From: Antedon mediterranea
Taxonomy: Eukaryota > Echinodermata > Crinoidea > Comatulida > Antedonidae
Direction: 5' to 3'
DNA length: 64,000 nt
Assembly: GCF_964355755.1 (NCBI RefSeq)
Contig: NC_092675.1
Span: 19,482,912 to 19,546,911, forward strand
Notes under the pieces: model-generated
What the model was told of the DNA's origin: nothing
Seen by the model: the letters and a program-made list of their open reading frames with translations, nothing else
Databases searched by the model: none
Made by a program: the position numbers and the translations under genes
Shown: positions 25,072 through 36,300 of the stretch, in pieces
Position numbering within the stretch: position 1 is the stretch's first letter
Layout of the letters: each line of letters opens with the position of its first letter

Positions 25072-27821
25072 ATGCGTTTCAGAGCCTTCACGTTTTTTCT
25101 ATCGATAATAATTTTATTGACCGTACTCAATATAATTTTTGTTTACGAGAGCACGAGGAATTCTACCTATGACGTCAAAACGAAACAACATGAACGAATT
25201 TTGGCGGAACATTATGCTGCGTCTAAAGACATCATTCATACATTTTTTAATGATACGCAATTTAGGTCTATACAAAACGACTTCGACGCGTTTATGAGGA
25301 TTGAACAACGCAATAATTCCCTAAATGTGGATGCAGTAGATTACATTCCTGTAGAAAATACAGACATTATTAAATTATCTTTCCAAGACCTTTTCGAGCT
25401 CCTTGTTAATAACACTAATAATAATAATAGTATTAATAGACGCAGGAGAAACCAAACCAGTAATCTAAAACACTTTCCTTTTAAACATAATATGTCAAAG
25501 TCAATACAACCACAGTTTAAAGCAGAAAAGATAAATGTATCTTCCACTGAAAATACATCGTTATCATTGAATGAAACGTATGTTAGAGACCTAATAAAAA
25601 AGACGGTAAAATGGTACCATAATCTGAATCAGGACCAGGTTAGTACGAGTTATTTTAGTATTAATCCAAATGCAAAAGGCGCTTAAATGTTCTCATCTTT
25701 AGCCTACCCAATCCATCCAGGTGGTGCACGAATGCTTTATGTAGTAAATATGTTAAAACTACATTCTGCATAAAATAAAATCCGTCAGTAGTGTTAACCC
25801 GCCACATTTGTCCCGTCAATATTGACATTTCAGTGTTAACCCGCCACATTTGACCCGTCAGTATTGACCTTTCAGTGTTAACCCGCCACATTTGACCCGT
25901 CAATTGACCTTTCAGTGTTAACACGTTAATATTGACCCGTCAGTATTGACCTTTCAGTGTTAACCCGCCACATTTGACTCGCCAGTACTGACCTTTCAGT
26001 GTTAACCTGTCAGTACTTCCCTTTCAATGTTAACCCGCCACATTTGACAGTCAGTATTGACTTTTCAGTGTTAACCCGTCAGATTTTATCCGTCAGCATT
26101 GACCTTTCAGTGTTAACCCGTCAGATTTGACCCGTCGGATTTGACCCGTCAGCTTTCCCGTTCTAGATATTGATTTGAAGTTACGAACATCATGTAATAA
26201 AACTACATTCTAGTTAATCACCTTCTATTGTTCTCCTAAAGGAATACAATCATCATTGCAGAAGTTGTGCTCTCGTGACAAGTTCGGGTCGTCTTTTGAA
26301 TCAAAGTTCTGGATCAGAAATTGATTCCGCTGAATGTGTCATTCGAATGAACGACGCTCCCGTGATCGGATTTGTCAACGATGTCGGAAATCGAACGGAC
26401 ATACGGGTAATGGGTCATCCAAACCTGGCTACTCTAAAAAAGAATCCTGAGAATCTCTTAGAAATATTTCATAAAAGCTCAACAAAAACAAAATTTCTTT
26501 TAGTACCCTGGCTTTACAACACAGATGTGAATAAAACATCAGATAAGTATTATGGAATTTTACGAAACTTAACTCGAATGTTCCCGGATGTAAACATTTA
26601 CGTTCCGTCAAAGGATGCAATGGACGCAGCTGAATCTATCTTCGAATTTGAAATTGGACTCCAAAGGTAAGACACATTCATACTAATACTTTAGAACTTA
26701 CTTTTAATATTCAATTTGTGTTAGTAATTTACCCCATAACTAAATTGTAATGTACCGGTACCCTTAGTCCCGCCTCTTGAAATGATGATCGTCTTTGCTA
26801 ATGCACTGATAGCCATGTTATGACTGGTTGTGCACACTTTAAGCTGATGAACATATCCCAACCAATTACCAGTTCAAAAGAAGTTACTTATGTTTCAAAA
26901 TCTTAACATCAAGTCAGTGATTATAATCTTATATACAATTTATATTAATTCAGGTCTAAAGTGAAGACGTGGTTTACAACAGGTTGGCAGACGATGTTGT
27001 TGTCAATTAGTATCTGTGATAGGATAAAGGTTTATGGTATGCCGCAGGTGTCTCATTGCAGGTAAAGCTTGGTTCTCACTAGCGACGCAACGTAACGCAA
27101 ACGACGCAACGTATAAAAATGCCGTTCTAATAATTGTGTTTGCCCCGCCTGCGTAAAATCAAATCTGCGATTTTTGCAGCATTGTTGCGTCGTCGGTTCC
27201 CACTTGTGATTACGCAATACATCACTTTGCGTCAATACGTTGCTGCGTTGCGTTCTAGTGGGAACCACGCTTAAGAATCACACAACATTAATGAAGCATG
27301 TTACACGTGACACACGTGACATTTATTTGAATATCTGTTAAGTGATGATAATATAATACTTTTTTTACTTTAGTAATTCGTCAGACAGAACGCCCTACCA
27401 TTATTACAATGAGCATGGGAAACGAGAATGTGATTATTACATGAGCAGTGAACGCCGTCTCGATACCGGGCATATATTTCTGACCGAGAAGGCCGTATTT
27501 TCTAGATGGGCTCACAAGTTCAACATTACGTTTCATACCCCAAGTTGGAACATGACATTTAGCGAAAATGGAACACTTGATACACCGTTTATACATGCAT
27601 ACAATCAGGCGCATGACAGAATTAGTAGAATTGATCGAGAACGAAAGGAGTGGCGCGAAAGGATTAGAAAAAGGCGCGAAAGAAATATCAACACTCCTAC
27701 TGAAGAGCCACTTTATTTTCTTTTGTTTTCTGTAACACTTCTTGTGGTTGTTTTAAAAGGATGTGATATTTTAACTTTCATTGTGACATTAATAGTGCCA
27801 GAGTCATGGCAAAACTGGTGA
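25072..27821 (+). CDS. ST6GalNAc-type sialyltransferase 2 (GT29)
   Basis: Second GT29 sialyltransferase, paralogous to the gene at 10,245-12,864. Coding exons 25,072-25,638; 26,242-26,666; 26,954-27,061; 27,374-27,821 join in frame (phases 0, 2, 2) to 515 residues. Membrane anchor at about 5-25. A long Asn-rich, probably glycosylated stem (NNTNNNNSINRRRRNQT) follows, about 90 residues longer than in paralogue 1. Motif L begins at Cys198 (CALVTSSGRLLNQSSG, RMNDAPVIGFVNDVG). Motif S is in exon 3 (TTGWQTMLLSISIC), motif III is YHYYNEHGKREC and motif VS is HIFLTE (His400, Glu405). All key motifs are intact. After a basic, charged helix (about 445-472) there is a hydrophobic segment at 480-508, unusual for the family. 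An acceptor before the ATG implies an upstream untranslated exon. AATAAA lies at 28,604. Confidence 0.94.
25790..26160. repeat. GTGTTAACCCGCCACATTTG minisatellite in intron 1
   Basis: About nine imperfect tandem units of roughly 30-45 bp built from GTGTTAACCCGCCACATTTG, ACCCGTCAGTATTG and ACCTTTCA. It fills most of intron 1 of sialyltransferase 2. It is not coding. Confidence 0.92.
27064..27274. mobile_element. MITE family 2 in intron 3, touching the donor
   Basis: A 211-bp element with inverted ends: AAGCTTGGTTCTCACTAG on the left and CTAGTGGGAACCACGCTT on the right. Sub-terminal ACGCAACG words are repeated. A shorter copy with the same interior (AAACACAATTATTGGAAGGG) is at 58,621-58,735. 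Its left end begins two bases after the exon 3 boundary, so the 5' splice site GTAAAG uses the element's own end. Confidence 0.85.
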
Positions 27822-28664
27822 AGCTGTACAGATGCCAACTATCTATCTGGACAAGCGTGACGACAGTTGTTGGAGGAAAGATGTGATAATGAATGGTCAT
27901 TGAAACATTCTTTTATGACGTCAATGTTGTCCAAACTTCCCCAACGAGGAAACAGGTGTTTAATATCGGTCAGCATCTCACTTTTATCTTGGAAATTAAG
28001 AACAGATCCTTCCCTAGATGTTTCTGGTTCAACATTAGCAAGTTAAATTAGTTGCTTTTCTTTATGACAAAAAAATGTAATGTTATGTAAAAAGAGAGGT
28101 TGTATGGTGACATCACGCTAGCGCTAGTATAACAGTATTACGTAATGTACGAATATACCCGAAAGTGGGACATCTCAGTCAGTCGTGCAATGTAGTAATA
28201 CAGTTCATTATAATGTAACGATGTCGGATCGTCATACTTAAAATGTAAGGGGATTGTGTATCAGCAATTCGCCACTGTTTAAACAACGTGTGCTTTAGTA
28301 GTGCAATATCAATATAGGGCAAGTTGTGCTTATTTTAAATGGTGCTATAATAATTGTGATATTGTAATATATAGGCCCCTAAAGACAATCAAAATGTGTT
28401 TTTATGAATTTGTTACAGGGAATGATTTTTAGTGGAGGGGAAAATAATACAAATATTACTTTATAGAATCAGTTGATTTGATTCTAATGCAGTGTTTGGT
28501 CGTAATATAATTTTAGGATTATGATTGATGAATACATTGTCTGAAAGAAATATATAAAATATGCCTGTGGCCTAGTAAACATATTACTTTACAAATGAGT
28601 TGAAATAAAACTCTCAGGGAACTAGATTGTATAGGACATTAAAACGTCTACATCAAAAACATTT
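27822..28664. other. 3' flank of sialyltransferase 2
   Basis: Probable 3' untranslated region. There is no open frame of note up to the poly(A) signal candidate at 28,604. Confidence 0.45.
28604..28609 (+). terminator. Candidate poly(A) signal
   Basis: AATAAA about 780 bases after the sialyltransferase 2 stop codon, in an otherwise non-coding flank. Confidence 0.4.
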
Positions 28665-29560
28665 GAAAGTTAACATATAAAAGTCGATATTTTTGCCATT
28701 TTTCGGGAAAATAAAACAAAAATAACAATTGTCGGTCCTTTCTGGTTACTATATCATATTTCATAATGTTCTCAGCGCATTTTACCTCAACATGGTTACT
28801 ATATCATATTTCACAATGTGCTCAGCGCATTTTACCTCAACATGGTTACACTATCATATTTCACAATGCGTTCTGCGCATTTTACCTCAACATGGTTACT
28901 ATATCATAATTTAAATCCGCAGAAGCACACAGTGTGTTCTGTGCATGTTACCTTAACATAATACTTTAAGAAGTCAATATTTTCGCCACTTTTCGAACAA
29001 AATTCCCTAGGTCTAGGCCTACTACAGTAGGACAACAGGGACATTTTCTAAAAATGGGCAAATTTCGACATGCGCAGAATTATCTAATGTGTTCTGCGCA
29101 TGTTACCTTAACATATTTTAAAAAGTAAATTTTTCGCCACTTTTCGAAAAATTTCCTGTACAGGGAAATTTTCTAAAAACAGTCAAATTTCGACTCTTTC
29201 ATTTTTTTGACAAAACTCACTGCTTACTATCATATTTGAGATCCATCCGCAGGATCATAATGTGCTCTTCAACATATTGAACTGATTACTATCATAATTG
29301 ACATGCGCAGAATTACAAATGTGTTCTGCCCATGTTTCCTAAAAAATGTAACTGGTTACTAAATTATCATAATCGACATGCGCAGAATCACATAATGTGT
29401 TCTGTGCATGTTCTCCTAACATATTTTAAAAAGCCAATAGTTTCGCCATATTTTTTAAAAAAAGGGAAATTTTCCAAGAATGGCCAAATTTCGACCCTTT
29501 TATGTTTTGACATAACTGGTTACTATTTCATATTTGAGATGCACATAATTATGATATACA
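28665..29560. repeat. Complex tandem repeat block
   Basis: At 28,740-28,915 three units of about 50-60 bp contain GGTTACTATATCATATTTCA and GCGCATTTTACCTCAACAT. Beyond this, diverged copies recur with longer spacing: AACATATTTTAAAAAGTAAA followed by TTTCGCCACTTTTCGAA (near 28,670, 28,965, 29,110 and 29,425) and TGCGCAGAATnACATAATGTG. This looks like an old, higher-order satellite. Non-coding. Confidence 0.75.
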
Positions 29561-30336
29561 GTAGTAACCATGGTAGTAACCAATCAAAATGTACCGAGAT
29601 TTTTTCAATAGCCAAAATATGGTCCTTATAAAATTAGTTTTTTTCTAAATTCAATTATTATCACTCAAAATTCAATTCAATTGAAAACGATTCACAGTCA
29701 TCATCTGGAATAGCAGACACATTACATATTTATTACACAAATAATAGATTTTGTTTTTTGACAGACATTGTTATTCCATAATAGAAAGACTAATAAACTT
29801 TAAAAGCTTTGTCTTTGAAAACAATCTGCATAGAAAACACAAGTACAGTACTATTTCAAGTTGAATGTTGTTTCTTTTTTAAGCTTATAAATAAAGTATA
29901 TAAAATAGAGCCACTATCGACAGATGAATACAAATAAACCTATTTAAACAAATTGTGCTTTTTATAATATTTAAATAATAAAAAGACCACTTATAGAATG
30001 TAATATAATGGTTGCATATATAAATATATTTAAATAAAATGTGACATGCTCTGGTCATAAAATTATATTCAATGGTTGCATATTATACAAAACATACAAA
30101 AAACAAAATTCTAAATATAAGTATCCATAATGAATATAAGTTCAACAGATCTTTTTTACTAATAATATTTCAGTCCATTTTGGCCTCATTTGATGTTCAA
30201 CAATTCAATTTGTTTTGGAAAATTAATATATCTGACAGATTATACATACTAGATACAAATGAAGTACATGAAAACAATAAGGTGCCAATTGGGTACACTA
30301 ATTTCAGAGTTATTCATTCAAGGCAATTAATTCGAT

Positions 30337-33300
30337 TTAGGCCTGCAGTCCCTTGCTGATAAGGAAGGATTCTTGGCTTGGTTCACGGCCTAGAAATTTC
30401 TTCAACATATCAATAGCATCCTGAAAAAGTAAGTATTACTTTGGTATAATTGTATAATAAAAGTGTAGCAAAAAAAACTGTAAAACAAGAGGCAGGTTTT
30501 CCAATAGCAGAAGCTTCAACACAATTTCTATATATTTATACTGTATATAGTATGTACTGTAGGAGCTGCAATAGTACAGTGCAGTGGCAAAACAATGACA
30601 CCACTATTAGAAGAATATTAACAGCATGCAAACTAGCAGTGTGGGAACATTAGCAATAGGTATCTTTTGATTTTCAACGGCCAAAATGAGCTAAGAATTT
30701 TGTGTCGCTGGTCATCCATCTGGACTTTTGATTGGAATTTTGAGCGATAAAGCAACTTCAACTTTCCCTGAATGCACATGTTACTATGTTGTGCAAATCA
30801 TAAGCTCCCTGTAGCAAGCTTTAGTTTCAGGATGTCAAAATAGAAGGTAATTTAATAGACTGTAACGGCTGAAATATACGTCCTGGTTACATTAACATCT
30901 TTTTCGTCTACCATCCTGAAACGAATACTTGCTACCCTTACTGTAGCAACAGTGATAGTATGACGATACTCACCATAGACCCACCAGGCTGAAGGATGTA
31001 TTTTCTATAATCCATTCCCACCTTTGGATTCATTATACCTTCCTTCTTGAAGCGGGAGTGGAACATATCCATGCAGTAAACTTCACTCCACTGAAAACAA
31101 AATAGATAGAATTCAATTCAAAATATACTTGTTCAATATCATTATCAAATAATCGCCTGATTGGTGGAACAAGTCTTCTCGGATAAGGACTATAAACTGT
31201 AGGTCCAGTGTACAAAGGTTGTCCATGTGCACTTTAAAGAACCAACTTTATCTTTCCAGAAAAGATTACCCCGGTGAACTGGTTCACAAAAAAGCCCTGT
31301 GCCGGAGGGATTACCACATGGTAGTCCTTGGCATGTGCCCAAAATATAAAATACATAGTCAGTAATTATCATAGTAATGCATACCAAATATCCATAGTAC
31401 TGTGCGTCATATCCATCAGCAAGATGGCCAAATGCTGCACACATGTTGGTGTTTGGAGTAGCAGGAATCTGCAGAACATCTTTGGAAATCTCAGCATAGA
31501 TGGATTGTGTATCAGCCTAGCATAATAAATACAAATAACGATTAAAATAGATATCTAAAAATAACCTTTTAGTCTGAGATTCTAAGTCAAGTAGCAGGCT
31601 TAGGTCGTGACCTGTGACCTAAGTAGCAAGTCTTTATGTTACTATACAGGTAAAGTTCATTATTTGTTTGTTCTTACTTTATCTTTAGTATGAATGGTTT
31701 GGTCAAAGGTTCCAAGCAAGATTTGACGCTGGTTAAACACTCCAGCATTTGCGTTGCGTGCCTTCACCAGCTTATCCATTAGTTCATCAGGAATAGCGCT
31801 TCCGTCCTTGTAGTGTTTTGACATACGCGACAGAGATTCCTTCTCCCACACCCAGTTCTCCAACATCTGTGATGGCGCCTCCACAAAATCACGCTCCACG
31901 CGTGTTCCACTGCAAGAAAAATGAATGAATTCACTAAAATGATTGTACACAGATCTTCGTAAATAAATTTCACTTTTATGAAGTCTTGGTGGTCTTTGTA
32001 CAGCCTAAACTTCAATAGTGTACTAAGTTTATCATAGGCCCTCACTGGCCCAAATACTTGTTCAATCCCAAGATGGAGTGGGTAGGTCTTAAAACTGTTT
32101 TTCACATACCAGTTCAATTATTTAAAATAATGTCTCATCTAAACAATAAATTTTTGAAAAATATAATTTCAATAGAGTAACAATAATGTTAATAGTAGAC
32201 TAATTTTTTCATGGTCTTGTTTGGTTTGGTTGGTTCTACACAAACCTGAAATATGTGAAGTCTGTTTGTCCCAGGATATCATGCATCACATGACCAAATT
32301 CATGGAAGAATGTTTCCACCTGTATTAACAAAAAATAAAAAAGGTGATCTAAAGTAATTTGAATATATGCAAATACCTGAATAAGCTGATCTCAGCCTGG
32401 GAACAGATCTGATGCATCACATGACCAAACTCATGGAAAAATGTCTCCACCTGTTGGCAATGGTTAATATAAAATAAACAATATTTTAAAAACATTTGAA
32501 ACTATACATACACAGCGTTTTTAAAATACAGTATTAATTAGTAACACAAATTAATTAACCATCACTTTTTATGGCACCAATTTCTTATATATTTGACTAG
32601 GATATTAAACTGCTAGTGTAAGGCAGCATATGACTAGCATATTGTCAAAATAGCTTACGAGTACCACTAGTTTAATAATCTATCGCTTGTGATTGGTCAA
32701 ATCACATGCATTGCGCTTACGTCGCATTAGGTCCTAGTGTGAACCAAGTTCAAGTTAAAATTTATTGTCAAAAATGTAAATGAAATTTGCCTTCCAAGGT
32801 TCAAATTACATTAAAAATAACAACAGTTAAAAACATACAATACTATATAATGGAAAAGATAATATGCTATGTATAAATAGGTAGGCACTAATTCCTTTTG
32901 TTTCATTTGTATCTCCTTTTCCCGCACTAATCTGAATTATGACATGTACAGCCACTGAAGAAGATATGTTTTATAAACCACTCTACTTTTTATTCATTTA
33001 TTTATTTATCTATCTAATTAATAATTGTACTGTGACCTCAATGTAGGTATAATGTTTTTTTATTTGTAAATGGTGCTTAAAGACTATTTTTAGACTTATT
33101 TTGACTCTATCCACATTTATACTTAATTATTTATACAGAAATATATTATCTATTATTTGTGGAAATAAAATAAAACAACAACAATACACTAAGTAAGAGA
33201 ACATGAGCAATAGGACTGCTACAACAAAATGTCTCAATCCAACAAGTTTCTAACTTCTTTTTCTACCTACATCATCATGAGTGAGAAGTGATGGTTGGTC

Positions 33301-36300
33301 TGAGGTAGGCTTGGTGAAGTTAGCCACCATGGCTGCAGCTGCAGACTGTCTGCTGCCATCTGGCTCTAAGCAACCAGGCTAGAAAAACGAAATGAATGAT
33401 GAAAGCAGGTTAAGATACTTATACTTTAATATAAAGCTATGTCTACATTATCAAACTAGTTTATAATGTGTATTGTTCCCAAATATGGTAGTGATATGCC
33501 CAAATATGATAGTGATATGACATCATCATGTCCATATATGGGCACATCACATTTTTTTTTCACATAGTGTAGACAGAGCTTTATAGAGAACAACATCTGT
33601 TTTAAAACTTTCTAATGGATTAAATCTGCAACTGGACAGGAAATTGAACCAAGTTTCTAACAGATACAAAAACTGTGTAAATGTTTACTTAATTTTTTCT
33701 ATAGAAATCAATTATATAATAATTTTACCTGCAATCCAAAGCATGCTGCATGGCTGAACTTGCCTTCACGTGGGAAGAGGTCAAGAAAGAAATGACCCAT
33801 GAACTGGTCAGTTGCTACATCAATTACAGTGAACTAAAGACAAGGACAAAAAACATTTTAAATTACACATATTTAATTAATTAATACAAAAAATAATTAC
33901 TTCAGAACTATTCAGATAGCAGCGCATGTAAAAGGTGTTACAATATTATACAACAAGTGGGGAGATGGCGAGAGATGGGGAAGTGTATTACTCACCATTT
34001 GTACATCCTCATGCCATACTGGGGGGTTCTCAACTTCCTTGAATTTTAGGCCGAGAAGTTCCTGTAAGAAATAAAATAATTTTAAACAACCTTGGACTTT
34101 CAAGATTTGTGTATATTCCCAATTAAATTTAACACTTTATCTATAAAGAAACATGGCAGGTGAATACTATACCTGATATATGTTTAATAATCCAGTGGTC
34201 ACATGATCCAATGGGAAGTATTCCTTCAGTTTATTGTGATCAATGGAATATTCCCTTTCCTCAGCGATTGTCATGTAGTAACGCATATCCCAGTAGTTAA
34301 TCTTGCTGTCAAATTCAATGCCTAGTTCTTTGCACTGTGAATAGTAATAACAATAATACGTTGTTCTTATATAGTGCTTAATGTTCAAAGCCTCTGAAAA
34401 CATTATTACCAAACACATAATTATGGACACATATTTCCATAAATGTTGCAGCTAGTAATCAGCGCAGTGTTCTTTTTATCTTACCAGGTACAAATTTGTA
34501 CACTTGGGTGGAGAAAATAAAAGTAAGTGTCTTGCCTGACATGACACAAGCAATGCAACAAGCATTGGACTCAAACTTCTAATCTCGAAATCAGAAGTCA
34601 AACACATTGTACCACAAGCTCTCATCCATAGTAAACAATACTAAATGTATAAATATTCATTCTGACATAAAATCACTACATGTTGATTCTATTTATAGCA
34701 GTCATATACTTCCATGCTATAAATCAAATTACCTCCTCTTCCTTGTATTGTAGAAAACGCTTCAATTCCTTATCCTGTAGAGGACGCAATTTCTGAGACA
34801 AATCCTTAAGAAAGGTTGCAACAGACTCTGCTTTCTTTGCCATACGCATGTCTAGGATGAATGCGGCATGCGTTGGGAAATCAAGTAGTTGGGATTTCTG
34901 GAATTAAAGAATATAAATTATTAATTCATAACTTGAATTATTATATATATTGTAACTGCAGATTGTGCTAGTATTCTTAGTGGTCTTCTGTTCTTGTAAA
35001 ATGAATCATTAATGGCAATGTACTTTAGGGCAAAAATTCTAGCATTCAAAAACTCAGGGTCATGGGTTCAGTAACAGGAATATTCCCATGATCAGAACAG
35101 TTCCACTAAATGAAATTGATGAACCTGTTTCCACTAATAAAGTCTCATTGAAGATACTTAAAATTTGTTGCTAAATATGTGAAGTTGGATTACATCAAAA
35201 TTATTCTCACCTTATGACGAATTTCAACTAACTCTTCCATTATCTTTGTGTTAGCTTCTTTGCACCTAAAATAAAAAGTGTAGATTTACAGTATATCCCT
35301 ATAATGTACATTCACATGGTCCCTTTTAATACCCATCAAGTGACCAAGAATTTGTGGGTATAATACATAAGGCAATCGTATAAGAACAAATAGAGACTGA
35401 AAATATGTGTGTGTATGTATAGGATTACCTAGAGTTAAAGGCAAACTCCATCTGCCGTCTGGTCTCTGGATTTCGACATTTCTTCATGACAGGGAAGTAG
35501 TCTGGGTACTGGAGAGTAACTTTACACTTGCCATCACTGGTCTAAAATATGACAAAACAATTAGTAAACAAAGTAGATAGGTAGAGCCACTATTTTCCTT
35601 AACAGGAATTTGCAACACTTTGTTGTGTCATTCAAGTATAAGATTCTATTAGAAAAGTTATATTTTCATTTCAAGAACATTTCTTACCTTTTCAAACCTC
35701 TTGATAACATCTGCTGGTACACCATCTAAACAGAAATTAAAGAAGTTGATGATACCAATCAATAAGAAATATATGAAGCAATCAAATTAAAGTTGGCATT
35801 AAAGTATTAATTACTGACAAGGCAGACATGGTAACATTGAGCCGCTGTTGCAAAAGCATTACTCCAAATACAAATATTAGTTCTTAAGAATAATAATATC
35901 CTGAATTTATATAGCGCCTAATGTTGTGAAACCTCTAAGCGCTATACAAAATCTAATACGATAAAAGGGATTCCAACCATGCCAAAAAAAAAACCCAAAC
36001 GTCGCTAACCAGGGATCAGTCAAATTGAACCCCGGTCAGCACCAGTTGTGTCTCGGCCATCCCTGACTCAGGTGCCTCCTGCCCTACTTACACTAGATCT
36101 AAAATAAAAGAGAAAAAAGACCCCTGACTTGTAGAAGAGTGAGAGAAACTCTAAACTTTCCTGGAGTATAAATACCCTTGCTTCTCTTACCTAATTCTTT
36201 CTCAGTAAACTCTAACACAGTGTTCTCATCATTGATATTCTTGTTGAAATCAATGGCAATGTCACTAGCTCTTTTCTTCATGGCTTTTATCTGATCTTGG

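Noticed and set aside
25661-25924. 87-codon minus-strand frame with repeated GQMWRVNTE
   Set aside because: It is the reverse reading of the intron 1 minisatellite.
27441-27821. Separate 126-residue gene
   Set aside because: It is the last exon of sialyltransferase 2. The real exon starts at 27,374 after TTTTAG and carries motifs III and VS.
32246-32450. Exon 13a/13b pair as an assembly duplication
   Set aside because: The copies differ at many bases and at 8 of the last 11 residues, and the flanking introns are different, so it is not a sequence artefact.
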